The notes below the pieces were generated by a model, which ran no database searches, was not told the origin of the DNA, and saw only the letters and a program-made list of their open reading frames with translations. The translations under genes were made by a program, and so were the position numbers. Below are positions 57,263 through 64,000 of a DNA stretch of 64,000 bases, piece by piece (position 1 is the first letter of the stretch; each line of letters starts with the position of its first letter). The stretch is taken from contig NZ_CP151273.1 in NCBI RefSeq assembly GCF_038237375.1, positions 1,674,001 to 1,738,000 of the forward strand. Direction: 5' to 3'. The stretch comes from Alcaligenes sp. SDU_A2. GTDB taxonomy: Bacteria > Pseudomonadota > Gammaproteobacteria > Burkholderiales > Burkholderiaceae_B.

Positions 57263-58090
57263 ATGGATTGTCGACAAACGGACATTACGCGCCATCTGGA
57301 CCTGATTCCGGAGCGTTTGCAGCAGTTGCGTTACTTGCCCAGGCCCTTGTACGGACAGGAGCGCGCCTTGCCCAATCAGGCCATCTCCCGCCCACATCGC
57401 CATCCCTGGGTGCAGTTTTCCTATGCCTTGACCGGGGTGATTGAAGTACGTACCGCAGCAGGGCGTTTTGTGGCACCGCCGCAGCAGGCCGTGTGGGTGC
57501 CGGCCGGCGTGGAGCATGGTGTGCGCTGCTCGCCCGATGCACAGATCCGCAGCTTGTACATCGATGTTCAGGCTTTGCCGCAGCGTTACGAGCAGTGCCG
57601 GGTCGTGGCGGTTGATCGGCTGTTGCGCGAATTGATACGCGCGTTCAGCGCCTTGCCGGTTCTATACGATCAACAGGGCGAACAGGGCAGGTTGGTGCAG
57701 GTGCTGCTGGATCGCTTGCTGGCCGCACCGGAGAGCGGCTTGATTCTGCCCTGGCCCAGCGATACGCGTTTGCAGGTGCTGTGTCAGCAACTGCAGGCCC
57801 AGCCCGCTGCCGATTGGACTTTGCAGACGCTGGCCGAGCAGCAGGGCGTTTCGGAAAAGACACTGAGCCGCCTGTTTCGTCGGGAAACCGGCCTGACCTT
57901 CAGAATCTGGCGGCAGCGCCTGCGCATCATGAGTGCCTTGCCTTTGCTTGAACGCCAGCAACGGGTCACCGATGTGGCGTTGGCCTGTGGCTACGACAGC
58001 ATGTCGGCATTCGTGGCGGCGTTTCGCGAACTGATGGGCCAAACGCCGGGTGAGTTTTTCCGCTTGCCCGCCGAGCAGATCGAAACCTAA
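57263..58090 (+). CDS. AraC-family transcriptional regulator
   Basis: 275 residues. N-terminal cupin (HRHPWVQFSYALTGVIEVRTAAG, then PPQQAVWVPAGVEHGV) and C-terminal double helix-turn-helix (TLQTLAEQQGVSEKTLSRLFRRETG and VTDVALACGYDSMSAFVAAFRELMG). This layout matches the NimR-like group that regulates divergent exporters. It faces the YfeH-like gene, its likely target. Ligand unknown. It is convergent with the amidotransferase gene. Confidence 0.92.
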   Translation: MDCRQTDITRHLDLIPERLQQLRYLPRPLYGQERALPNQAISRPHRHPWVQFSYALTGVIEVRTAAGRFVAPPQQAVWVPAGVEHGVRCSPDAQIRSLYIDVQALPQRYEQCRVVAVDRLLRELIRAFSALPVLYDQQGEQGRLVQVLLDRLLAAPESGLILPWPSDTRLQVLCQQLQAQPAADWTLQTLAEQQGVSEKTLSRLFRRETGLTFRIWRQRLRIMSALPLLERQQRVTDVALACGYDSMSAFVAAFRELMGQTPGEFFRLPAEQIET

Positions 58091-58105
58091 CAGGCGCGTA
58101 CGCGT

Positions 58106-58855
58106 CTAGGCCTGGATTGTGGCGGTCGACGGGCCGACCGGCAGATTCAGGACATGCCCGACAAAATTCCACAGCAGACGACGTGCCTGGGGCGTCTCCT
58201 GCACGTTTTGGGCCAGTGCCTGCGGCTGGCGGCCTTCGGCCTGCAGTTGCTGGGCATTGCGGATAATGCAGTAACGCAGCAAGTCGGTGAAAAACTCGGG
58301 ATGGAACTGGGCCGACCATTGGGCTGGGCCAAAGCGCAGTATCTGGTGTGGATCGTGTGCCGAGCCGGCCAGTACCTGTACGCCTTCGGGCACGCGCAAG
58401 ACGCTTTGTTGGTGCGTCAGCAAGGCCTTGAAGCGGAAAGGCAATCCGGCCAGCAAAGGATCTTGGCTGGTTTGCGGATGCACGCAGACCGGCAGGCAGC
58501 CTAGTTCGCGCCCTTGCGGGTGGTAGTCCACCTGTCCGCCCAGCGCCTGGGCCATCAATTGATGGCCGTAGCAGATGCCCAGCAGCGGGGCCTGGGTCTG
58601 GTGGCGCTGGCGTATCCAGCCGGCCAGCGCTTCGCTCCAGTCAGGCCTGTCCGTGACCATGCCCCAGGAGCCGGTAATGATGACCGGCTCCGGGCAGTCA
58701 GGCGGCGGCAGATCGGGGTGTTTATCTACTTGCCATATGTGTGTCGTTACGGGCAGAGGCTGCAAGGCTTGGGTGAACCAGTCGCCCTGGGTGCCGAATT
58801 GAGCCTGGATGTCGGCGGGCGGGTCGCCGGCCTGCAAAATATGAACTTGTTTCAT
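58106..58855 (-). CDS. Class I glutamine amidotransferase-like protein
   Basis: 249 residues. Nucleophile Cys95 in LLGICYGHQLMAQALGG and His in AQFHPEF followed by acidic residues form the catalytic triad. It resembles stand-alone GuaA-like amidotransferases of unknown substrate, some acting on gamma-glutamyl compounds. Its ATG overlaps the crcB TGA (ATGA at 58852-58855), so the genes are coupled. The start (MKQVHIL) is set by that overlap. Confidence 0.88.
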   Translation of the reverse strand: MKQVHILQAGDPPADIQAQFGTQGDWFTQALQPLPVTTHIWQVDKHPDLPPPDCPEPVIITGSWGMVTDRPDWSEALAGWIRQRHQTQAPLLGICYGHQLMAQALGGQVDYHPQGRELGCLPVCVHPQTSQDPLLAGLPFRFKALLTHQQSVLRVPEGVQVLAGSAHDPHQILRFGPAQWSAQFHPEFFTDLLRYCIIRNAQQLQAEGRQPQALAQNVQETPQARRLLWNFVGHVLNLPVGPSTATIQA

Positions 58856-59238
58856 GCGTGCCCCTTGAGCAGGCTCCAGGTGGCCATGCCCAGGGCCACC
58901 ATGATCAGCGATCCGATCACATGGGCGGCCACGCCGCCCAATGCCCATACATAGCGCTGCTGCAGCATCAGCGTCATGATTTCGGCAGAAAACGTGGAGA
59001 AGGTCGTCAGGCCACCCAGAAAGCCGGTCATGACAAAGACTCGCCAGCCCTCGTGCGCCAGGCCCAAGTTGCTGAAGGCCGCCATGGCCACGCCCATCAG
59101 GTAACCGCCGATCAGGTTGGCCAGCAGCGTGCCGGGCGGCAGAGTGGGGAAAAGCGTATTGAGGGTCTGGCTGAGCAGCCAGCGTGACACGGCACCCAAA
59201 GCACCGCCTGCGGCAATGTAGAGCACGGCAAGAGGCAT
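58852..59238 (-). CDS. crcB: Fluoride channel CrcB/Fluc
   Basis: 128 residues with four membrane helices. GGALGAVSRWLLS, NLIGGYLMGV and GFLGGLTTFSTFSAE are Fluc hallmarks, including the Asn and Phe residues of the pore. Dual-topology dimers export fluoride. The leader shows no fluoride riboswitch pattern but has a strong hairpin at 59261-59293. It is the first gene of a two-gene operon with the amidotransferase. Confidence 0.95.
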   Translation of the reverse strand: MPLAVLYIAAGGALGAVSRWLLSQTLNTLFPTLPPGTLLANLIGGYLMGVAMAAFSNLGLAHEGWRVFVMTGFLGGLTTFSTFSAEIMTLMLQQRYVWALGGVAAHVIGSLIMVALGMATWSLLKGHA

Positions 59239-59260
59239 GAAAAACCTTGTTGGCTATGAC

Positions 59261-59293
59261 GGCTGACGGCCCCTTGTCAGCGGGCCGTCAGCC
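59261..59293 (-). promoter_or_regulatory. 12-bp hairpin in crcB upstream region
   Basis: GGCTGACGGCCC (59261-59272) pairs perfectly with 59282-59293 around a 9-nt loop, 23 nt before the crcB start. No T run follows in either direction, so it is not a typical terminator. Its GGCTGACGG also occurs in E1 and E3, perhaps by chance. Confidence 0.55.
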
Positions 59294-59449
59294 GATCAGG
59301 CTATATACGAAAGACATCATGACATTATGCGCTCGTCTAGTTGAAAACGCGATCTTGTCCAAAAGACGCGGCCCCGCTAACGTAAGGGCGTGCCCATCAG
59401 ACGGTCAGCTGGAGCAAACCGGCAAGCCCGCCCCCTTCATGGAGACATC

Positions 59450-61102
59450 ATGGCTAACATTTTCGATCAGGACCTTCCCCAGACACCGGCTAACTACCGC
59501 CCTTTGTCGCCGTTGGATTTCATCGAACGCAGCGCCAGTGTCTATCCGGATTACCCGGCGGTAGTCTATGGTCCACGTGAAGATGGCCTGCGCCTGAGCT
59601 GGGCGCAGCTTTACGCGCGCACTCGTCAGTTGGCCAGTGCCCTGGCACACGAAGGGATCGGCAAGGGAGATACGGTCGCGGTCATGCTGCCCAATACCCC
59701 TCCCATGGTCGAAGCACACTTTGGCGTGCCCATGTGCGGCGCAGTGCTCAATACATTGAACACCCGCCTGGATGCACCAACCATCGCCTATATGCTGGAT
59801 CATGGTCAGGCCAAGGCGGTGTTGGTGGACAGCGAGTTTTCCCAGGTCATGCACCAGGCCCTGGCCCTGCGGGAAAGCACGGACCCTATCCTGGTCATCG
59901 ATGTAGTTGACCCGTATTTCAAGGGCGAGGGCGGCCTGATCGGCCGTCAGACCTACGCCGAATTCGTGGATGGCGGCGATGCCGCTTACGAGTGGCAATT
60001 GCCCGACAACGAATGGGACGCCATTGCGCTCAATTACACCAGCGGCACGACGGGCAAGCCCAAGGGGGTGGTGTACCACCATCGTGGTGCCTGTCTGAAT
60101 GCCTTGTCCAACATTCTGGAATGGGACATGCCCAAGCATGCCGTCTATATGTGGACCTTGCCCATGTTCCATTGCAACGGATGGTGCTTCCCTTGGGTGC
60201 TGGCCGCCCGGGCCGGGGTCAATGTCTGTTTGCGCAGGGTCGAGGTCAACGCCATGGCGCAAGCCATGACCGAGCATGGGGTGACGCACTATTGCGGCGC
60301 GCCTATTGTGCATTCGATGCTGGTCAATGCCGACGATCAATTAAAGGCCAGGCTGCCGCGTGGCGTTTGCGCCATGGTGGCCGGCGCTGCGCCTCCGGCC
60401 GCCATGATAGAAGGCATGGAGCGCCTGGGTTTTGCCCTGACTCATGTCTACGGCCTGACAGAAACCTACGGTCCGGCCGCGGTCTGTGCCCAGCACCAGC
60501 CTTGGCAGGATCTGGATATTCAGGAACGAGCCCAGCGCAATGCGCGTCAGGGGGTGCGCTACCATTTGCAGGGCGGCGTGCGCGTGCTCGACCCTCAGAC
60601 CATGCGTCCCGTTCCGGCAGACGGCCAGACGATGGGCGAGATCATGTTTCGCGGCAATATCACCATGAAAGGCTATCTGAAAAATCCGCAGGCCACCCAG
60701 GAGTCCCTGGCCGGAGGATGGTTCCATACGGGCGATCTGGCCGTGTGCGAACCCGATGGCTATGTGCGCATCAAGGATCGTAGCAAAGACATTATTATTT
60801 CGGGGGGCGAGAACATTTCCTCTATCGAGATAGAAGACGTGCTGTATCGCCACCCGGCGGTTCAGGCGGCCGCGGTGGTGGCGCGTCCCGATGAGCGTTG
60901 GGGCGAATGTCCGTATGCCTATATCGAGTTGCGGGCCGGCGCTCAGGTCAGCGTCGAGGAGCTGACGGCGCATTGCCGCCAGTATCTGGCCGGCTTTAAA
61001 ATACCCCGGTATTTCAGCTTTACCGAGCTGCCCAAGACCTCTACGGGTAAAATACAGAAATTCGCCCTGCGCCAGCAGGCTCGCGAAGCGGCGTTGGACT
61101 GA
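59450..61102 (+). CDS. AMP-forming acyl-CoA synthetase
   Basis: 550 residues. The AMP-binding signature YTSGTTGKPKGVVYHHRG, GLTETYGP and the hinge KDRSKDIIISGGENISSIEIE, with catalytic Lys in KTSTGKIQK near the C-terminus. Length and the motif set fit the AlkK/medium-chain or short-chain acyl-CoA synthetase group. It activates a carboxylic acid to its CoA thioester. The start at 59450 follows GGAGA. It appears monocistronic, with a weak terminator-like stem at 61126-61144. Confidence 0.93.
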   Translation: MANIFDQDLPQTPANYRPLSPLDFIERSASVYPDYPAVVYGPREDGLRLSWAQLYARTRQLASALAHEGIGKGDTVAVMLPNTPPMVEAHFGVPMCGAVLNTLNTRLDAPTIAYMLDHGQAKAVLVDSEFSQVMHQALALRESTDPILVIDVVDPYFKGEGGLIGRQTYAEFVDGGDAAYEWQLPDNEWDAIALNYTSGTTGKPKGVVYHHRGACLNALSNILEWDMPKHAVYMWTLPMFHCNGWCFPWVLAARAGVNVCLRRVEVNAMAQAMTEHGVTHYCGAPIVHSMLVNADDQLKARLPRGVCAMVAGAAPPAAMIEGMERLGFALTHVYGLTETYGPAAVCAQHQPWQDLDIQERAQRNARQGVRYHLQGGVRVLDPQTMRPVPADGQTMGEIMFRGNITMKGYLKNPQATQESLAGGWFHTGDLAVCEPDGYVRIKDRSKDIIISGGENISSIEIEDVLYRHPAVQAAAVVARPDERWGECPYAYIELRAGAQVSVEELTAHCRQYLAGFKIPRYFSFTELPKTSTGKIQKFALRQQAREAALD

Positions 61103-61175
61103 TTGCCGCGCGCACGTATCGTCCGGGCCGACATGGCGTCGGCCGGCGTTTTAATTCAGTACAGGATTTATACGA

Positions 61176-61661
61176 ATGCCTTCTTTTGACGTTGTATCCG
61201 AAGTCAATACCCAAGAATTGCGCAATGCCGTCGATCAGGCTGGGCGCGAACTGGGAACCCGCTTTGACTTCAAGGGTACGGATGCCAAATTTGAATTGGA
61301 AGACGAAAACACCATTTTGCAATCTGCGCCCAGTGTCTTTCAGCTCGAACAGATGATGCAAATCCTGCGTGGCCGGGTGTCGGCCCGTGGTATCGATGTG
61401 CGTGCCCTGGAGGCCGAAAAACCACTGGAAAACGTGGCCGGTGCTCGCCAAAAAATCAAAGTTCGGCAAGGTTTGGATCAGCCCACGTCTAAAAAATTGA
61501 TTGCCGCCATCAAAGCGGCCAAGCTCAAGGTGGAAGCCCAGATCCAGGGCGATAAATTACGCATCACCGGCAAGAAGCGCGACGATCTGCAGGCCGCGAT
61601 TGCCTTGCTCAAGCAAGCCGATGTCGAGCTGCCTTTGCAATATCAGAATTTTCGCGATTAA
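61176..61661 (+). CDS. yajQ: YajQ-family nucleotide-binding protein
   Basis: 161 residues. MPSFDVVSEVNTQELRNAVDQA, TRFDFKGTDAKFE and KQADVELPLQYQNFRD identify YajQ (DUF520), two ferredoxin-like folds. Members bind nucleotides, and some bind cyclic di-GMP and affect transcription. Full length with a standard N-terminus. It precedes the GNAT gene by 40 nt. Confidence 0.96.
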   Translation: MPSFDVVSEVNTQELRNAVDQAGRELGTRFDFKGTDAKFELEDENTILQSAPSVFQLEQMMQILRGRVSARGIDVRALEAEKPLENVAGARQKIKVRQGLDQPTSKKLIAAIKAAKLKVEAQIQGDKLRITGKKRDDLQAAIALLKQADVELPLQYQNFRD

Positions 61662-61701
61662 ACGATGGTTCAGCCGCCCATCGTGGCGGCTGTTGAGATG
61701 C

Positions 61702-62214
61702 ATGTCTGTACATATTCAATTAATGCGTCCGGATGATCTGGACGACGTTCTGCTGGCGCAAGCCGATGTCTATGCCGCCGATCTGCTCGAAGATCGCAGC
61801 TTTTATCAAAATCGTCTGGATCTGGCTCCGCACAGTTGCTGGGTGGCGCGCGACGCCCAGCATCGCTTGCAGGGCTACTTGATTTCCTACCCCTGGGCTG
61901 GGCGCTTGCCTCCGGCGCTGGGCGACGCCTTGGCGAGCTTGCCGGCGCGTCCCGATCAGTGGTTTATTCATGATTGTGCCGTGCTGCGTCGCGCCCAAGG
62001 GCGTGGCGTAGCGTCTGCCTTGCTGGCCGAAGGCCACCGTTACGCCCGTCGCCAGGGATTGCGCCGTTGCAGCCTGGTGTCGTTGGGGCCGGCGCTGGCT
62101 TACTGGGAAAAGCTGGGGTATCAGCCGGTCCAGGACGTTGCTCCGGATACGCTGGCCCGTAAATTGGCCCAGTACGGAGAGCAAGCCAGTTTCATGGATA
62201 TGTATGTCGATTAA
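61702..62214 (+). CDS. GNAT-family N-acetyltransferase
   Basis: 170 residues. Acetyl-CoA site VLRRAQGRGVASALLAEGHRYARRQG (Q-x-x-G-x-G/A pattern in motif A), followed by YWEKLGYQPV near the end. N-terminal MRPDDLDDVLLAQADVY is typical. Substrate unknown. The start at 61702 (MSVHIQ) lies 40 nt after yajQ, and the frame upstream overlaps yajQ as a shadow. Confidence 0.9.
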   Translation: MSVHIQLMRPDDLDDVLLAQADVYAADLLEDRSFYQNRLDLAPHSCWVARDAQHRLQGYLISYPWAGRLPPALGDALASLPARPDQWFIHDCAVLRRAQGRGVASALLAEGHRYARRQGLRRCSLVSLGPALAYWEKLGYQPVQDVAPDTLARKLAQYGEQASFMDMYVD

Positions 62215-62301
62215 AAAATAAACGGTCCCGATCGGTCTGGCATGCGCCAGGTCTACCGCTCTTTTTTTGCGCCTGCATAGCCTCGCACCGAGGCCGCAGT
62301 T

Positions 62302-63213
62302 TTAAGGGTGGCTGCTCGACCTTTTACGTATCCAGGCGGGAAAGTGGATATTTCGGGTGGATGCGTAGCTGCTGAGGAAAATCAGGGCCGCGCCCAGTGC
62401 TTGCTGTGTGTTCAGGCTGTGGTTGTAAAAATAGTAATCCACGAAAATGGCGACGCCCGGATAAATGAAGGTCATGGCGGCAATGGTGGCGGCAGGCAGC
62501 TTGGTGTATGACGAGTACATCAGGATGTACGTCAGGCAGGTGTGCGCAATGCCCAGAATGATCAAGTATCCCCATTGGGTATGGCTGATCAGGCTCATGC
62601 CGGAAAAATCGGCAAAGGGCAGCAGCACAAGGGTGCCGACGGCCAGTTGAATCAACGTAATAATGAATGGGGACACGCCACGTAGCAGTTTGACGAGCAC
62701 GGCGGACAAGGCCCAAAGCATGGCCGCCGCCAGTGCCAGCAAGGTGCCCAGCAGATAGTCGGCGGACAATGAATTGGCTGCAATCGACAGATCGGCCACC
62801 ATGGCTACGCCGATAAAAGCCAGGATCATCCACAGTACCTTGTTGAGAGGTATTTTTTCTTTGAACAGCAAGGACCAGATTACGAGAAAAAAGAAAGGCT
62901 GCGCATGGTAAATCGTGGTGGCAGTGGAAATGGACGAGGATTTGAAGGCTTCAAACAGCAAGAGCCAGTTAGAGACCAAAAACACGCCGCTGATGATGAT
63001 GAGAAGCAGATTTTTTGCGTGTAGGGCATCTTTCTTCAGCTTTCGGCGGATCAGGCAATAGAAAAATAAAAAACATACGCCTAGCAAGCAACGATAGAAA
63101 ACGACGTTGTAGACGCTTTGCTGGGACTCGATGACAAAAAGCCCCACTGTGCCCATGATGATCATCGCAATGAGCAGCTCTATGGCACCGCCCTTGCTGT
63201 ATTGATTGTCCAC
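62302..63213 (-). CDS. EamA/DMT-family transporter
   Basis: 303 residues with ten membrane helices forming two EamA repeats (about 10-140 and 155-290). STATTIYHAQPFFFLVIWSLLFKEKIP and AATIAAMTFIYPGVAIFVDYYF are the paired repeat ends. Drug/metabolite exporters of this kind often export amino acids. The sequence is richer in A and T, Lys, Ile and Asn codons than the neighbours, mainly in its 5' half (about 62840-63210), which hints at acquisition from elsewhere. Confidence 0.9.
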   Translation of the reverse strand: MDNQYSKGGAIELLIAMIIMGTVGLFVIESQQSVYNVVFYRCLLGVCFLFFYCLIRRKLKKDALHAKNLLLIIISGVFLVSNWLLLFEAFKSSSISTATTIYHAQPFFFLVIWSLLFKEKIPLNKVLWMILAFIGVAMVADLSIAANSLSADYLLGTLLALAAAMLWALSAVLVKLLRGVSPFIITLIQLAVGTLVLLPFADFSGMSLISHTQWGYLIILGIAHTCLTYILMYSSYTKLPAATIAAMTFIYPGVAIFVDYYFYNHSLNTQQALGAALIFLSSYASTRNIHFPAWIRKRSSSHP

Positions 63214-63341
63214 GCCCCGTCCCTGAGTGATAAATATGCGGTATTAGTCTGGGTAAGCTTGTTCTGCGTAGCTGTGTATTCAGGTACGTCTGTTATTTTT
63301 CAGCCCGACAATCAATATGTTATTGACCGCTTTGTCCTAGG

Positions 63342-64000
63342 TCAAGGGCGCAACCGGTAGCCGGTCCGAAAAATCCAACTGACCAGCACCAGGCATATGG
63401 TCAGAAAGAGTAGCGTCATGCCCAGGCTGAGCCATATGTTGACATCGGCCAGGTCGAAAAAGCTCCAGCGAAACCCACTGATCAGGTATAGCACCGGGTT
63501 GAACAGGGTGACTTTCTGCCAGAAGGCGGGGAGCATGTCGATAGAATAAAAAGTGCCGCCCAGGAAAGTCAGGGGGGTGATGATGAGCATGGGCACGAAT
63601 TGCAGTTTTTCGAAATTGTCTGCCCAAATGCCGATGATAAATCCCAGCAAGCTGAAGGAAAAGGCGGTCAGGCCCAGAAAAATCAGCATCCAGACCGGGT
63701 GCGCGATCTCGTAGGGCACAAAGGCGCGGGCCGTCAGCAAGATGATGGCGGCCAGCAGCAGCGACTTGGTGGCCGATGCCCCCACAAAGGCCAGGGTCAC
63801 CTCGAAATGCGAGATCGGGGCGGACAAGATTTCGTAGATGCTACGCGTAAAACGCGGGAAATAAATGCCAAAGGCGGCGTTCGAGACACTGTGGGTCAGC
63901 ACCGACAGCATGGTCAGGCCGGGCACGATGAATGCGCCGTACGGCACGTTGCCGATCTCGTTGATGCGATGGCCGATGGCGGCACCGAAAACCACGAAGT
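63342..64000 (-). CDS. ABC-2 type transporter permease, 3' part (start outside window)
   Basis: At least 217 residues with about six membrane helices, and the frame stays open at the right edge. [33 protein letters not shown] and [42 protein letters not shown] match YadH-like ABC-2 permeases (about 256 residues), so some 40 N-terminal residues are missing. The ATPase partner should lie beyond the edge. Family members export polysaccharides, drugs or lipids. Confidence 0.9.
   Translation of the reverse strand, partial: FVVFGAAIGHRINEIGNVPYGAFIVPGLTMLSVLTHSVSNAAFGIYFPRFTRSIYEILSAPISHFEVTLAFVGASATKSLLLAAIILLTARAFVPYEIAHPVWMLIFLGLTAFSFSLLGFIIGIWADNFEKLQFVPMLIITPLTFLGGTFYSIDMLPAFWQKVTLFNPVLYLISGFRWSFFDLADVNIWLSLGMTLLFLTICLVLVSWIFRTGYRLRP

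Noticed and set aside
59239-59449. Possible fluoride riboswitch upstream of crcB
   Set aside because: The conserved pseudoknot sequences of the crcB motif are absent. Only a simple hairpin is present.

Overview
This is a GC-rich bacterial chromosome segment that looks like an Alcaligenaceae-type betaproteobacterium (Alcaligenes, Achromobacter or Bordetella relatives). That assignment rests on gene content and order: recA-recX then DUF2889-sucC-sucD, hemCDXY-ppa, leuCD/leuB-asd-fimV-truA-trpF, and the TctD/TctE-like regulator pair. No rRNA, tRNA, CRISPR array, insertion sequence or prophage was seen. Both edges cut a gene.

Layout. 0-5.7 kb: 3' part of an alpha-2-macroglobulin gene with its PBP1c partner, a lipoprotein and a small membrane protein. 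5.8-8.1 kb: an aspartate carbamoyltransferase with an N-terminal helix-turn-helix, and a MarR/membrane-protein pair under a 38-bp perfect palindrome. 8.2-13.2 kb: rdgC and a response regulator/sensor kinase/MHS transporter operon. 13.2-26.2 kb: SOS-controlled recA-recX, metR, DUF2889, sucCD, terC, an uncatalogued 41-residue membrane peptide gene, hemCDXY, ppa and an FAH hydrolase. 26.4-35.1 kb: a tightly overlapped Tad/Flp pilus operon whose CpaF ATPase carries its own FHA domain. 35-43.8 kb: housekeeping genes (thrB, dusA, CBS, yihY, DUF2069, selO, aroC, M48 lipoprotein). 44.4-55.2 kb: leuC-leuD, leuB-asd-fimV-truA, a TRAP QM pair, trpF and a TlpA-like protein. 56.2-64 kb: YfeH-like transporter with a divergent AraC regulator, amidotransferase-crcB, an acyl-CoA synthetase, yajQ, a GNAT protein, an EamA exporter and part of an ABC-2 permease.

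The most unusual content is non-coding. Two large gene-free intervals (43800-44477 and 55243-56181) hold three related 224-235-bp structured elements (called E1, E2 and E3 here). Each folds end to end into a long multi-stem hairpin. The outer arms differ between copies but pair almost perfectly within each copy. Several inner stems show compensatory base changes. A short asymmetric internal loop (AACTC on one side, AACAG on the other) is invariant and sits at the same place in all three. Each copy lies just past the stop codon of a gene and in that gene's orientation. E2 and E3 are also flanked by inverted copies of a second repeat of about 60 bp. I do not recognise this family, and it is the best candidate here for something undescribed.

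Working together: the A2M/PBP1c pair is an envelope defence/repair unit. The hem genes form one haem-synthesis operon. The Tad operon should build a surface pilus but lacks a prepilin peptidase, TadZ and TadD here. leuCDB and asd feed branched-chain and aspartate-family amino-acid synthesis.
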